64,000 nucleotides of DNA from Anarhynchus alexandrinus (taxonomy: Eukaryota > Chordata > Aves > Charadriiformes > Charadriidae). Below, piece by piece: positions 46,574 through 60,379 of the stretch; position 1 is the first letter of the stretch, and each line of letters opens with the position of its first letter. Position numbers and translations under genes: made by a program. The DNA lies in assembly GCA_008711295.1 (NCBI GenBank), contig VUYV01000069.1, positions 1,910,372-1,974,371 of the forward strand, given 5' to 3'. A model generated the notes under the pieces. The model was given only the letters and a program-made list of their open reading frames with translations. It had not been told where the DNA came from and did not search any database.

Positions 46574-47050
46574 AAATCACAGAATGGTCAGGGTTGGAAG
46601 AGACCTCTGGAGATCATCTAGTCCAACCCCCCCGCCAGAGCAGGGTCACCTACAGCAGTTGCACAGAACAGCATCCAGGTGGGTTTTGAATGTCTCCAGA
46701 GTGGGAGACTCCACAACCTTTCTGGGCAGCCTGTGCCAGTGCTCTGCCACCCTCAAAGTAAAGAAGTTCCTCCTCATGTTAAGATGGAACTTCCTATGTT
46801 CAAGTTTGTGCCCGTTACCTCTTGTCCTATCACTGGGCACCACTAACAAAAGACTGTTCTCATCTACCTGGCACCCTCCCTTTAAGTATTTATAAGTATT
46901 GATAAGATCCCCCCTCAGTCTTCTTTTCTCTAGACTAAAAAGACCCAAATGCCTAAGCCTTTCCTCATAAGAAAGATGCTCCAGTCCCCTAATCGTTTTA
47001 GTAGCCCTTTGCTGGACCCTCTCCAGCAGTTCCCTGTCCTTCTTGAACCA
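46574..47050 (-). mobile_element. 5'-truncated CR1 LINE
   Basis: Minus-strand copy. The 3' end is at CACAGAATGGTCAGGGTTGG. The C-terminal ORF2 frame (46948 down to 46646) reads [40 protein letters not shown] and [16 protein letters not shown], with a frame loss close to the normal stop. It extends upstream to a CCTGTCCTTCTTGAACC segment. Its tail closely matches the copy at 1201-1525, so both belong to one subfamily. Confidence 0.94.
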
Positions 47051-49913
47051 GGAAGCTTTATTTACAGCCTTTTACATGCTCAGCACTATGGAATACCAGC
47101 TGTATTAAAAATTTTCTTCTCAAATTTTCTATTTCATAACACAAAGTCATTGGGGATGGTGGGGAGTAATTCTGTAGCAGTAGAGGTCTATTCAGACTAT
47201 ATTTTGCTGTCTGGATACTTGCTACTCCCCACAGAGTTTCTGAAAGGTATCAATACATTAGGTGAAAAATCCTCTAATATGGAGAGATCTTGGGCGATTT
47301 ATAGATGGTACCATTTGAGCAGACACAGACCTTTAATGAATTTTTCCAGAACTGGTAGTTCATAGCTCTGCTACCGATAGTAGCTGTAGTTTGACTATAC
47401 TGAAACTCTGGAAGATTGGGAATGCCAAATTTGTGTGGAAGTTGAAAAGTGTGTGTAAAGGGACCAGTCTAATGGGAGAGGAGAGAAAAAAGTTCTAGAA
47501 TATTTCAGCCCCCAAAATCTCAAAGAAAAGCTCAGGATAGAAACACTTAGACAACTATGTAGTGCTTCAGCTATAATACTAACAAAAATATATAGCGTGG
47601 GATAGCTATCTGTGTCAAATTAGATTGCTTGTCTTTAAGAAAGGTTGTTGCACTGGGTTTTGATATTAGATTGTAGGTGTAAAATGGTCTCACAGAGAAT
47701 TCTCCCAGTAAATTAGTCTCTTCAAAAAATCCATACTTTAATAGAAAGTAAACATGATTGCTATTACATTTCATTTTCTGTACATGGTTGAACTTTGAAA
47801 CAACTACTATCAAGTGCAGTTGCAGGAAAAAGGCTCAATAAAAATAAAATCCTGTGGATTACAGTAAAATCCCAGAGAAACCACTTCCTCTAGTAGAAAT
47901 ATCTGGGATAACGAACAATGGCAGAAGAAACAAATATCCTTGACCTCCTTCTTTTATGAATGTAAGAATAACACAAAGATGCGAATCAATAAATTATTTT
48001 TTAAATAAAACCACATCACAACAGGTGTTCTTTAACTTACATCAGCTCACTGAAAGCTGGCATAACAAGATGTTAACTAGCTCATGAATACAAAAAAAGT
48101 GATAGATTCCTTTCAACAACATAGCAAAATACTAGTGTCTTCATCATTCCTTCCTCTCCTCCTTGAACAAATCAGACCTAATGGAGCCATACAGATCTAG
48201 TGACAAAGAAAAGAATGCAGCCCATTAATTTTGTTAGTAAGTGTTCCATTACGGTTCCATTAGTTGGATAGCTGAAGCAGCAGCTCCAGATAAAACATCC
48301 CATATGTGTTTTCTCTCACAGAGCTACCGTATAATCCGTAAAGGTCCTCATTAAAGTTATCAAATTCAGAAATGATCATTTAGATAGAAAATATATTATA
48401 AAAAAATCTGAAAACATATAAATGACATTTTATTTTAAGAAAGCTTTAAAAAGTGAAAATAGACACTCGAGGGATGCACATATACTAAACATATACATAC
48501 AGACATAATCACAAAATAAGATGTAAAAGAGAGAAATATATTTCAAATGCAATGGATGATTCCCAGAATGAATAAAATTTGCATGTTAGCATAGAGTAGC
48601 TGTCTGAAATTAGTATAACAATTGTGACTGCTCCAATCCAACACGGTTTTGCAATTTAAGCTATTCATATCAGAAGAGGTGAGCACAGTCGCTGCATTGT
48701 AATAAAAACTCAGGTTATTGATTGAATTGAAAAAATGTAATGTACTAAATGTCAAAAAAATGGGGCTGCATTCTCTTTTGTTCTATCATATCTACATGTC
48801 TATATTGAACCTGAAGTTACAAAAGAGGTAAAGGAAGGAAATGGTCACTGAAAACAGAATATATTTCACATATGAGATTTTTCTACTGTTAGATGTGCAG
48901 ACAGAGACTAGTTAACGTTGAAGTATAATTTACATTCATAAAAGTAGTGCAGATTTAAAGCAATTCAGTATGAAGTAGTGTATTGTTTATTCAATTCATG
49001 AACAAATCCGCTGTCATTGCCACTGGCTAAATTAAACACTGTAACAAGCTTGGTATAAGTATTCTATGAGCTGAATGCATTTTCTTGAAACTATCAAGGA
49101 TACATTATTGAAAGGGACACTATAGTTAATTAACTTCTTCCCTCCTTCCCAGTTTCTTCTTCTGTGTTTTCTAAAATTGAGGTTAACATATAACATATAG
49201 CATTACTACTCTTTTATCTTCAGTAAGCTTGGCATTCTTAGAAATTATTCTTTGTTGCTTATGATTAACAGAATCATTATGCTAAATAGGTCTACAAAAA
49301 GATTTACAAACCAATCTATTATTTATTTTGGATTTCTAGTAATAAAAATGGTGAAAGAATTTGCTTAGTGCACAGTATGATGTGCTTTGCATGCTGCATA
49401 TACATAAAAATCATGTAATAGTTAAAAGCTTTTTAATATTTCACTGGGTGATGCACAAAATTCCTAGACTAAATAGGATTGTCACCAAGTCATGTAACTC
49501 AACAGAAGAACAAATTCTACTAATAGCTTTCATGAAAGAGCCCTACATTAAAAAGCAGTAATATATTCACAGTTCAGTATTTTAAGAATTGATAAATCAA
49601 GTGGCAGGAAACAATTATTAAAAAACATTCTTTATCTTCACCTAGATAGTATCCCAAATCCATGCATATTAATTATTCAGGAATACATAAAAGCCTTCAG
49701 TGTGAATTCCTGTTCAGCACCGTATTGTGTCAGTGCCAGCAGAGTCAGAAGAATGTCAGGCTTAGTGACATTTTTCAGCTTACTACACTGATATTGATTA
49801 TGTGCATTGTCTTTCTTGACTTAGGACACTATGCAGAAATGCTGCACGTTACAAATTAAGTTGATTTCCGTCTTTGTTCTGTTGCATGTCATTCATTAAT
49901 TTAGAGTTTCATT
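47051..49913. other. AT-rich sequence, no gene seen
   Basis: No supported exon or repeat family. Confidence 0.45.
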
Positions 49914-50300
49914 CTAAAGCTTTGGCAAACACAGCGGTGCAGTGCAATGAGTACAGGGGAAGGAGTCACAAGAGCAGCTCCAAGAGCTCACGCACCGCCC
50001 AGGGGTCGCACTCCTCCTCTCACTACGCCGCTTCTCCACACACCCAATTCATCCCCTCAGACTGGTACTGGAGCAGATGGAACCATGCCCTCCGCTTCGT
50101 CACCCCTTCTCTGCTGTGCTCTGTGCTTCCGGGAGCACTGGACAGAGGGATCCTGCCACTGTTCTGGCCATGGAGATCCGTGCAATACGGAGGAGAGCCC
50201 TGGCGTATTCCTGCCCTGCTTCCACCGCACATTCGCAGATAAAGCAGGCCCTAATGATGAGCGGCTGGGACTGCAAAGCTGAGCAAACAAGCTAGGAGGG
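49914..50300. other. Isolated CpG-rich patch with overlapping open frames, unassigned
   Basis: A 350-base patch that is markedly GC-rich and carries about a dozen CpG dinucleotides, inside AT-rich DNA. A pyrimidine-rich stretch ending in TTTAG precedes it near 49913 and AGGAGG followed by GTAGGT ends it near 50300, so an exon on the plus strand is conceivable. One plus frame includes YRGRSHKSSSKSSR and reads on to a stop at about 50240. A second plus frame and two minus frames are also open, which is expected for GC-rich DNA. It could be an exon, a small CpG island or enhancer, or a retroelement piece. I recognise no protein. Confidence 0.35.
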
Positions 50301-52072
50301 TAGGTCAAATTCCACAAAATTTCCAGAAGTATGACTGTGCCAGAGATCATACACATGCAAGCTGGGAGAGATGACATTTCAGATTCATTCAGGATAAACA
50401 AAAGGAAAGGAAGAAGTCCTACCGCCAGAAGGCAACAGTAGGCTTTGATTTCTAGATACACTCAAATTCTCCAAGACAAGTGATGTGAAAAAAACCCACA
50501 TACTAGCTACCTCTTGCATCTAATTTATATTCTTCATACGCTTTCCAAAAGCTCAGAAAAGTACCTGATCTCATAGGTCAAAAATCAGGGCTATTTATGA
50601 ACTTAGAGAAGTATCGACACTAAGGGATGTCGTGGAGAACATCCCATCCTGCTGCTGCCTCATCTGTTCTGTTAGGAGCAGCTCCAGCCTGAGTGGCTCC
50701 ATCAGTGAGCACTGTGATGGGACAGCACTGGGAGCAGCAGACCTCAGACGTCTGGGAAAGTTCATTAACTTAAATTTTACTTGGCAGATACCTGGCAGTC
50801 AGGCCAGATCACATTACAGTAATTATCAAATGCTGAAGTAAGAAAAAAAAAAAAAAGACAAAGTAAAGAAGGCCAGCAGTAGCAAGAAAAGTTAATTCAA
50901 GAGAACAGGTGAGAAAATACCTCTTAATTAAAGCAAAATGGTGCAACACCTTATGATATTACAGCCGTTATTGGGCAAAGTAAGCCTTTTCTAAAGCTAG
51001 GAGAACTGTTCAGAAATTTTCAGTGACAAGTGCTTGTATGTTCAGCAAATAGACCTGTCAACCTGCTCACAGCTTCTCCATTCTTTTATCACACATTTCA
51101 ACAGTTTTAGTCTGATACATATGAGGTTGTTGCACTACTGCTAATAAAATAATTTTGATTTTCTCTTACCTTAAAAAGACAACTGTTCAATAGACTATTC
51201 CACTTAACTAAATATTTCAAAAAATCCTACTGTGAGGCTTGCTTATATTTTCTTCTAAAATGGCATACAGAAACAGTTTGACTTACAGAAAACATGCTGT
51301 TGGCAATATGAGCTATGAAAAGCAATGGGGAGTAAATATTCAATGAGCAGCTAGGATATCAAAATGTCATTAAATAGCTGCATGATATGTTATTAAAATT
51401 ATAAAAGACTTTTTAATAGAGGTCTTTGTGTGAGGATGGCTAGAGCTCATCTAAACCGGTAAATTTCATCAAGATAATTGTGTATGTGTAATCTCCCCAA
51501 GCTGATTTACCAGAAAAAAACCCACATAAATACTTTAAATATATACAAATATTTTTCTCCCCCTTATAGCTATAATAATAGCTATGCATTTAAGAATGCT
51601 CAAATATTTCTTTTCTTGTCTTTATCTGATTTATTCTGTATTTTTTGTTAAAACTATGGAGAAGAGATTAAATGTACTAAACCCAGCTTTTACTTTACTT
51701 GGAAAATCTTTTTTTCCCTAGTCAATCTTACCGTTATTTAGCATTCTGTGTTTTTATGATACTGTGACATTTGTCAAAATACAAGGCTTCTTGGTATAAT
51801 TCAAATCATATAGCTATCCTTTCACTTTGTAACAGAAATTATGATTAAATAATTGACACTATATTCTTATGAATATAATTTCCACATCCTACATAACTAA
51901 TCCTCCTCATATTCATATTTTTTTTTCTTGAGTTCACTCCTGATCAGCGTAAGATAATGGCATAACAGGTCTTGCTGAGGAAAAAAGCTTCAAAAAAAAT
52001 CGGAAGTATAATAAGATTCAAATTCTTAATCAAGTACAGTTCTTCTATGCAATCCTGAGTCTACAAGGCTGG
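50301..52072. other. Mostly AT-rich sequence, no gene seen
   Basis: A mildly GC-rich patch lies at about 50630-50770 and a poly-A run at about 50843-50856. No exon or named repeat is supported. Confidence 0.4.
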
Positions 52073-52088
52073 ATCTCACATGTGAGAT
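52073..52088. repeat. Perfect 16-bp palindrome
   Basis: ATCTCACATGTGAGAT is its own reverse complement. The centre, CACATGTG, contains an E-box-like core. Confidence 0.85.
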
Positions 52089-52099
52089 GATTGTTTAAT

Positions 52100-52560
52100 T
52101 CTCCACAGAAAACTCCCTCAGTGAGGAAGGACGCGTGTTTATGGAGAAGGCAATTTTATAGAGGAGTGACACGATGGGTGGAGTCTCCAGGCCTGACCCT
52201 TGTGCCTGCTGCCCAGGTAGAGCTGACTGATCCACAGGAGGGGCAGGGGACCAGCAGTCAGGGTGATGCCAGCTCCCCATCATTATGGGGACATCAGAAA
52301 AACTAGGAAGGACAGGATAAGCCCCCATATGAACTTCCTGACTATTACATTAGAGATCCAGTTAATTGGCCTAAATGGAGGTACCTTCTGCCATTGGAGA
52401 TGTCCCAGGAAACCTCTACTGGCCACTGTGCCTCCTCATTCAGAAGGGCACAGGCTTCTTCAAAGTCCTGTGCTATATCTTCCAAAAGCATATAAATGTC
52501 CCAGATTCACTAGGACACAGGAAAAACAGTTTGTAGGCAGCCAGTTCTCGCACTGCTCTC
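52100..52560. other. GC-rich patch, unassigned
   Basis: GC content rises sharply between about 52120 and 52460. Open frames on both strands (52091-52306, 52095-52328 and 52263-52589) overlap and lack domains. An old LTR or other repeat is the likeliest explanation, but I cannot name it. Confidence 0.3.
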
Positions 52561-55500
52561 TTCAAAAGCTTTGTTATTCTTCTTGGTGAAAACTCCCCAT
52601 TTTTTTTCTGTTTTCCCCTTGCTCTCCAGCCTTCTTTAATGTATCCTTACATAAGGAGACAGGATACTATAAACCAAATAACTGAGTCACAGACTGCATA
52701 CTTTCAAAATAAAAAGTTACCTTCCTCATTAGCCAAATACAGTAACCGGATTTAATCCACTACTTTACCATCAAAAGCTATATTTATCTCAAGGAAATAT
52801 TACGACTTGCTCTTAAGCTATACAGCATGAGCAAGAAAGTAGTGGAAGACTAATGAATTCAGTTGTCTGCATATTTAATAAAATATTCCCTCATAGTCGT
52901 AATCAAGCCATAGTTCAGCAAAGCATATGCTGAACTTAAAATATTCAAGTAAAACACTTGAGCACATCATTAAAATTAAGTAAAATAAAATAAAATGAAT
53001 ACAATTTCCAGTGAGCTGATGATCCAGATTTATTAACTCTTTAAATTACTCGATTTTTCAGATTACATGTAGCTATTAGGCTATTTTAGCAAGCTATAAC
53101 CACACACGACTGCCAGGTCATCACTACAGGAAAAGAACTAGCACATTAGGATGTGAAAGATCTAAATGTTAAAACTTAATACCACTAAAACTAATTCATT
53201 TCATGGAGGTTTTTCATTCCCAGTAAGAAAATCAACGGAAGTAGAATTCCATTAAGTGCTTACCTTTATAACACAATCTCATTCAAAATATGCTGCAAAT
53301 CCAACATTTTGTACTTCTGTGTTTTGGGGGACAGAAATCACATTTTTGGTCAGCAGCAGACTGCATATCCATCATTATTGCTACAATGCCTGGAGATCCA
53401 AGTACTGTCTCTGAAATTAGCTGAGGAGACAGCAGCAGTGACATGTGCAGACAGCACAATCTGATACATTTTCATCAGTCTGCTCTGCAGAAAATATAGT
53501 TCTGTATGTTTACTGGGTTGTTTTTTCTGCTTCAGGATCTTAGCACTCAAAGCAGGTGAAAAAAATGATCCATATTTTAATGAGACCATTATGAATAGTT
53601 CATCTTCTAGCTTGCTTTAGAGTACTGAATTTCTGTCAGCTATAGGTAAAGGCTATGGAAAGATAGCCGTTGCAATTGCTTTGCAAGAGACGTCTGGCAA
53701 CCTCCCTGTAGCATCTTTGTTCTCCCACTACTGTACAGCTTAAGCAACACAGTCTGAGCTTGGTAAGGACGATACATTATTGTTTCCAAAGTGATATTTT
53801 GTGTACTTTCTTGTTCAATGCCTCTAACGCTTATTATTATTGAATACACAAATGCCACCCCAAAATCTGCAAAGAAAGGCTTCCATGTTTTGTTCCAAAT
53901 TTCCCACAGTAAGCTAAGTCCCCATGCTGTCTGGAGTCACATACAGCCAGAGGCGAATCTGAAGATGCCTTGTCCTCAGAAGTCTCACCATCTGTTGGTA
54001 TGCACCATTTACCCATTTGAGGAGTGAATCAATCTCAAACTGGAGGATGCCACACTGGATGTTTGTAGGAATGAGGATGGGATTTTAACCATAAGTCAAA
54101 TACATATCATGAGTCAAAATCACGGTACTCTAAATGCAGCAAGTAAGAAGATGGAAGTTAGTAACTAATGATAAGGCAAAGTGCGGTTCTTCTCAAACGT
54201 GAACAAATGCAGGACCAGGTTCTCAAGAGAATTGGGAAAAACAACAAAAAAAGGAAGATGTAGATAGCACTAAAACATTGGATGGCAATTTACAGTTGCC
54301 TGAACAACCTGCATCCTGAAATTAGAAGAAAGACTTTGTCCCCAAGCTTCAGTAATGTTATAAATTCAGTGACCGTTAGCTGCAACTGGAAAACATTCCC
54401 AGTTAGTACTAATACATTAAGTAAGAGGGAAAAAGCTTCAAACTTCTACTGAGAAAGAATAACCTTTAGCTTTCATTGCAACAGGAGAGTCCAATGCAGC
54501 ACTTTCTATGTTCTACAGCAAGGCGGCTCGTACCGCAATCTCAGAATACTTTTACATCACCTTTCTTCATAGTCTCTGCCAGATCTCTGCAGAAATTAAT
54601 TCACAGCTATTGCATAGCACTCTAGTACACATCTGTGTAAGGAACTTCTTATATACAGATCATATCTGGATAGGATCCTGATGCTTTCTTCCCTGATAAG
54701 TCTGGCTACATTTCCTGCGTTACTTCTCCTCTTATGCTATTCTGGCAGTCCTGTTACCCTCCCCATGTGTGTGCCAAGAAATGGAGAAATGTCCAGCTGC
54801 TTTTAATTATTCATCTTCAAAGCTTCCTAGTTGCTGGCTGGTAGCATTCCCCAGACAGAAGATCCCACCAAGCTTCCTCCACTGCTGGGCAGAGCAGCAC
54901 CCAGCTCTGGTTCCCAGACTCTCTGCTGCTGAGCTCCGTTATACGCTATAAATCCCCAAACACTGTTTTATGAGGAAGACTAGAGAGCTGGATGACAAGG
55001 GATACAGAAATAATTTCCAAGACAGATTAATTTCCAAGTTCAGCCAAAAGGTGAATTCTCCAACAAAAAAGCTAAATTCTGTGGCACCTGAACAAATATT
55101 TAATTCTCTGGCCACAGAACACCACCCTAGATTAAACCTTGATTGAGATGAATGGGGCATGTCCTATCTCCCTTGTAACTTTTTTAAACCTCATCTAGAT
55201 TCAGGAAAGCCATCTCACCTGTCTGATTGCAGTGAAAGCAAATTGCTATAGTCATCTTTTCAAAGCTTTTTAAAGAGAACTTGAGATTCTCCTCAAAAGA
55301 GAGATGAAATAAACACGAAATTTGTAGGATATATATTGTATACGCTACAGTAACTATCCGGAAAATATATCAGAAAATAGAAAATAATAAAAGTGGTTTA
55401 CTCTCAGGGATAATATTTCAGCTGGCCTCAGTTATTAGCTTTAGTGCTTAAAGAAGCTTTAACGCTGCTTTGGTTTTCAAATGTTGAGGCTATAATACAT

Positions 55501-58500
55501 TCAATTTCTGCCAAGTAAAACTTACTCTCGCCTTGCCCCTATGACTGTGTTTATTTAGTTCTTACTACCCTGTACCATGTACGGCATTACTATCAACACT
55601 TCTTAATCACTAATATTCACTTCTGAAAATGCTAAACCAAGCCCTTGAGCAGATGAAAATGTTAGGCAGGGTGTACATCGGAATGTATGTACACAGAAAT
55701 TGACACTTTCTTTTAAAAGTCAACATCTCCTCAAAGCTATGACAATCAAAAAAAAGTTCATTCTCCACTTACCATTCTTTAGCACATTATGCATACTCAT
55801 TTGCATTAGTACAAAACACGCATAAAATGGTCCTTTTGTTGAGCCTCATAGACATGGAGCTACTAAGAAAGAGATATCAGAATATTTATTGTGTCAAAGT
55901 GCATCTTATTTTAACTAAATGTATTGCTGCAACACAAACAAGGTTGAGCCTATTTGATGATCATCATTTAAGATTTCTTACTTAGAACCATGTCAAAATT
56001 AATCCCTATTTAATGAGGTTTTTTGAAAGGGTTTTAAAATATCAAAATTCTGAAGCATGCTTATTAGAACTATTTGTAAGTAATTAAAAATGATAGCTTA
56101 TAAATAAGTTGTGATTGGATCCTAAAGCCATGTCAGAAATAGTGCTCAGATGACAGCTTGTCAGATAATTTTATGCTCGATACATGGGCCCTGTGACATT
56201 TTTATTATTCTCTTGAAAAAAGAAAGTTAAAATTTCTGCCATCACAACTACTTTTTCTTTCCTTTTCTGTCCTAGATCATGACACGTTGACATCATGCAC
56301 CTGAACACTAGAAAATCATTAATTACTCTGTGTCCCGCAACTTCTTCATTAGCAAATGCCACTGTTACAAAGTAAGAGAGGAATAAATTGAACAGAAAAG
56401 GTAACCAACATGCTCATGAAGCCTTAATTTTTCTGTCTTTGACAGAGACGCTAACATGATGAGCTATGGCATTTCTGTGTAAAATTCTTTTTGGCTTTGG
56501 AGTGTGTCACATTGTATCAGTCAGGAGTCAACAAGTTTCTCATGACATCTCACCCATAGGGAAAGCTCGGGTGTTAGTTTTTGTTTTGATTTGCTATTTT
56601 AAGAGCATGGCAAGGATTACAGTAATGGTTCTGAAAACTCCTTAGACTTCAAAGTGTAGTATAAAAACTGTCTTCAAAATAGATATTCAGAAATACGAAG
56701 TGCCCTTTATTTTTCATAAGCCACTTAAAGCACGCAGTGTTTAAAAATGTGCTTACTAACAAAACCATCAAAGTTATTTTTGTTAATAATATTTATTTAT
56801 TTTTTATATATATATATTTATTTATTTATATATATTTATACAAAACATCAATTAGATGACAATAAAACAAATCAATATAAAGTGTCAAAACAAAAATAAG
56901 AGTATCTTTGTTAAACAAACCAGGGACAGTGATAGAAAAATAAAAAAATAAAACCTGGTAATTTTTTCATAATTTCTTGATTATGATCATAACTTCAGAG
57001 CTTTTTAACAGACTAATTCTTGCCACTGGTGTTTCCTAGAGAAAACAAAGCTACCCAAAGCTGATAATATATATCTCTGTTCTTTTTAAATAATGATACA
57101 TGTTGCATATAAAAAGCCACCCTGAGCTGTGAATTTCTTAATGTCTTAGTTTCAGATGTAATTTGAACATTGACTGGAGTCTGGAACCTTTCCTCAAACT
57201 GATTAGTAACTTATTTGAAAGCTAGTTGCAGTAAATTTGAGAGGACTGTTCCTGTAAACCAGTGCTATTCTTCATGTACTAGGACACATGAATCTGACCC
57301 TAAGATTTATTTCATTTCCTCTGTAAAATGAGAGATTTAAAAAACCCCAAACATATTTACAGAAGATTGTAAAATATGTATATGTCAACCTTCATCTCTT
57401 GAATCTTACTGGTTTCAGCTATTAATTTATAGAGCAGTGGGAGCAGCAAGGCTTAACAGTATTATTACTCTGACATAAGTAGATGACAGTCTAGTATTGC
57501 ACTGCATTTTGCTTTTGATGAGGACTATTATTTCCAATAAGCCTAATATGTAACAATACCACAGCTTGTCATGACTTATCTGAGAAACATGAGAGCTTGC
57601 AGCAAATACATGAGATTTATGAATGTCACTAGTACACAGGCACTGTTTTTCATGGTACTTACTGAAGTGCTAGGTAAACATACTCCCTTCCATAGGAAAA
57701 AAAAAATAGAAGGAAAATATTTAGTGGAATTCTAGGCCTTCCAAGAAAAAAAATGACGACGACAACAACAACAAAACCCTTCAAATATTTTGATTTCTGT
57801 TGCAGAAAAATGAATGCCACTAAAAATTCTTTTCAGCATTAAGAAGTGTTGATGACCTGAGGGACTTGTTTAGAGAACTTGTTTATCTACCAGAACAAAG
57901 CCTTATGCAAATGAGGAGAAACATTTGTTCCCTCTGAAATTTCTGAATCTCCTGTCCATTTATATAAGACAAGATATGAGTAGTGAGCAGCCAATTGCCT
58001 CACAGGCATTAGACTCAGACAGCTATTAGAATATAGTGCAGACTACTGTAAAATTTACAAGCCTGACACAGAGCTTATTGGATTTAAGGGATATAATTTC
58101 ATTTGTTTCAGTGGACACTGGATTTAACCCTATTGGTATGATCCAATGTCTACTGAAGCATATGGAAGAATACCCACAAAATGAATCATATGCAGTCCCT
58201 ATTCAGAGCTCTTTTAGTGGATGAAGAGAGAGATTCAAAGATTTTCATTACTATTATCCTTGGCTTGTACTGTTGCATTTTTCCCTAATTCAAGGATACT
58301 TGGGTTTACATAGGAAAAGTTCCCTGGCAATCACCAGAGAACAATTTCAAGTAATTTCTCTGTATTTGGAACACATGTCGTAATCTCGCCTTCTTTAGAG
58401 AGACTGCCTACATTAACATCTCTTTGACCTCCAAAAAAGGGTGCTTGCATGCTGGAGGGACAATAAATCAAATACTTTAGGGTTTTTGATAGCCCCAAAT

Positions 58501-60290
58501 TAACATAATTCAAGTTCTAAAATGAGACATAAGAAAAAGACTGATTTAACTTGGCAATTAATACTTTGTGCTGAAGTGCTCTGATGTCCAAAACACAAAT
58601 GTGACAGAGCAGTGATTACTGATCAAGGTATTAACATTAGTTGGAGAAGATTAAAATACGTATTAAATTTAGGAAATTAAGGTTAGAAAATTGACTTTGA
58701 GAAAACACCTAAGTACAAGATTTGAGGTTAAATGAAGACTGACTGAATTTTGTTTATGAGACCCTCCCTCTACATACTCTTGAAATCCTGGGAGAAAGTC
58801 AGCAAGCATGGATTCTCCCACCTAACTCAATACCCTAACCTGAAAATCAGGCTAAGCTTTGTAGACAACCAGTGCAAAGAGAGGACCTTGACATAGTGAT
58901 GTAGACCTGTAGTAAGTTGTATTAATCTTCCCCATTTGTCTCCACTGACTGCAGAGGGAGGCTACGCAACTGTGCTATTAAATTGGGTGTCTCTGTTCAA
59001 GGCTTACAATTAGATTAAAAGAATCTGGGCTTTTATATTGACTTAAAATTATGTAATGTTCTCCATTAAAATCCATCTGTTCAAAAGATATGCTCGAAAT
59101 AACTGCAAGACATCATCTGACATTAAATTAGCTTCCTAAATGACTTGATACTAAAATTAGAGAGGACAATGGCAAAGCTCCCTTTGGACTTCACTGGCCC
59201 AGGACCAGTATACAGTAACTGATATTGCTTTTCCCAGTTTCATAAACAATTTCTGTTGGTTCTTTTTTTTCTCAGAAAATTCTCAGAAGTCATTCTTTTT
59301 ATACTGCAATGCTAAAGGAGGGCAGTAATAACTGCAGGTGGATTACTGAGCATAGGTTACGGGGTTCAAAATCATAGTGACCTTGAGTAGAATCAGTTTC
59401 CAAATGCAATTCGTTAAATACCATTATATTACATGACAGCCCTGGGAGTGTGGGAATACGAGAACAGTGAAGCCAAAGTCCCTTGGGGTAGTCAGATAAA
59501 ATGTAGTAGAACCTGTCTAAGTAACACATTTGTTATATCTAGTTTTGTTGCTTTAAAGTGCTTTGCTCAGGAAGCTGCTAAGCTCAGTGGAAGAAATCAC
59601 CTCATCTCAGCCATCACAAAGGCATTGTTGTATACTGCCTCTGTTCTAATCATGGCAACATACCGCCACCAAAAATATTAATTAAAAAAAAAATCAGTGA
59701 TGCAAAGCTAGATTAAAAATACTAATTTCAGAATTAAAACATAGCTCATTAAAAAAAAAAAGAGTTCTTGACTATCATTAAATCACCCATTTTTCTCTTT
59801 TCTAAAAACTGTCCATTTAACCTCAGTTCCCAGGTTTTCTTCTTTAGATTCCATTTCCAGTGCAGTAGATATGCCATTTTTTTCTCTATGGGACCACATC
59901 TGAAATGAGTCAGTCACTCTACACTACTCACAGTCAAAAGAACTTCATCTAAAAGTACTTTAAGATTGGATCTTTTGTGTGAAGCCCAAGCAATCTGCAG
60001 CCAGTGAAGAATAAAAATATATTGAGGATTCACTGCCAGAGATGGAATCGTGAGATGCAGAAATAATTGCTGGAAAATATCAGAAGTTGGTGTGCCAGAG
60101 AAAGTTTGGGTTTCTTTTGCTTTTAGAGGATTCTAAGTGTCCAGCCTACATACCAATTGTATATGCCAGGGTACATAGATGGTAAAAAAGTATCATACAC
60201 AAAATTCATCAAGAACTGTTCCAACATAAGAAATGGCTGATTTTAGATAAAAAAAGCAGGACTAACAAAGATAATTTTTATTTCATTTTT
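52561..60290. other. Long AT-rich stretch without recognisable gene
   Basis: Almost 8 kb. A low-complexity AT tract lies at 56778-56842. There are no exons or repeat families I can support, and the open frames are short and lack domain signatures. Confidence 0.45.
56778..56842. repeat. AT low-complexity tract
   Basis: TTTA and TA repeats for about 65 bases, a likely microsatellite and an easily melted region. Confidence 0.85.
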
Positions 60291-60292
60291 AG

Positions 60293-60376
60293 ATACACGA
60301 CAAAGACACTGTCGACTTCCTAGTTGACAATGGAGCCCAGTTTTACTCCAGATTCATTAACATGGAATGCTTGCAG
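60293..60376 (+). pseudogene. Short remnant resembling a retroviral aspartic-protease active site
   Basis: A 28-codon open stretch bounded by stops contains F-L-V-D-N-G-A-Q at 60317-60340. This resembles the conserved retroviral protease centre, in which D-T-G or D-S-G is the catalytic triad. Here the middle residue is N. No gag, RT or LTR was recognised next to it, and the sequence after 60377 is broken by stops. If real, it is a very old and dead endogenous retrovirus fragment. A chance match is possible. Confidence 0.3.
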
Positions 60377-60379
60377 TGA

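Noticed and set aside
50057..50461. 134-codon minus-strand frame with a hydrophobic N-terminal part
   Set aside because: Four frames are open across the same CpG-rich patch, so length alone is not evidence. I kept the patch as a finding but not this protein.
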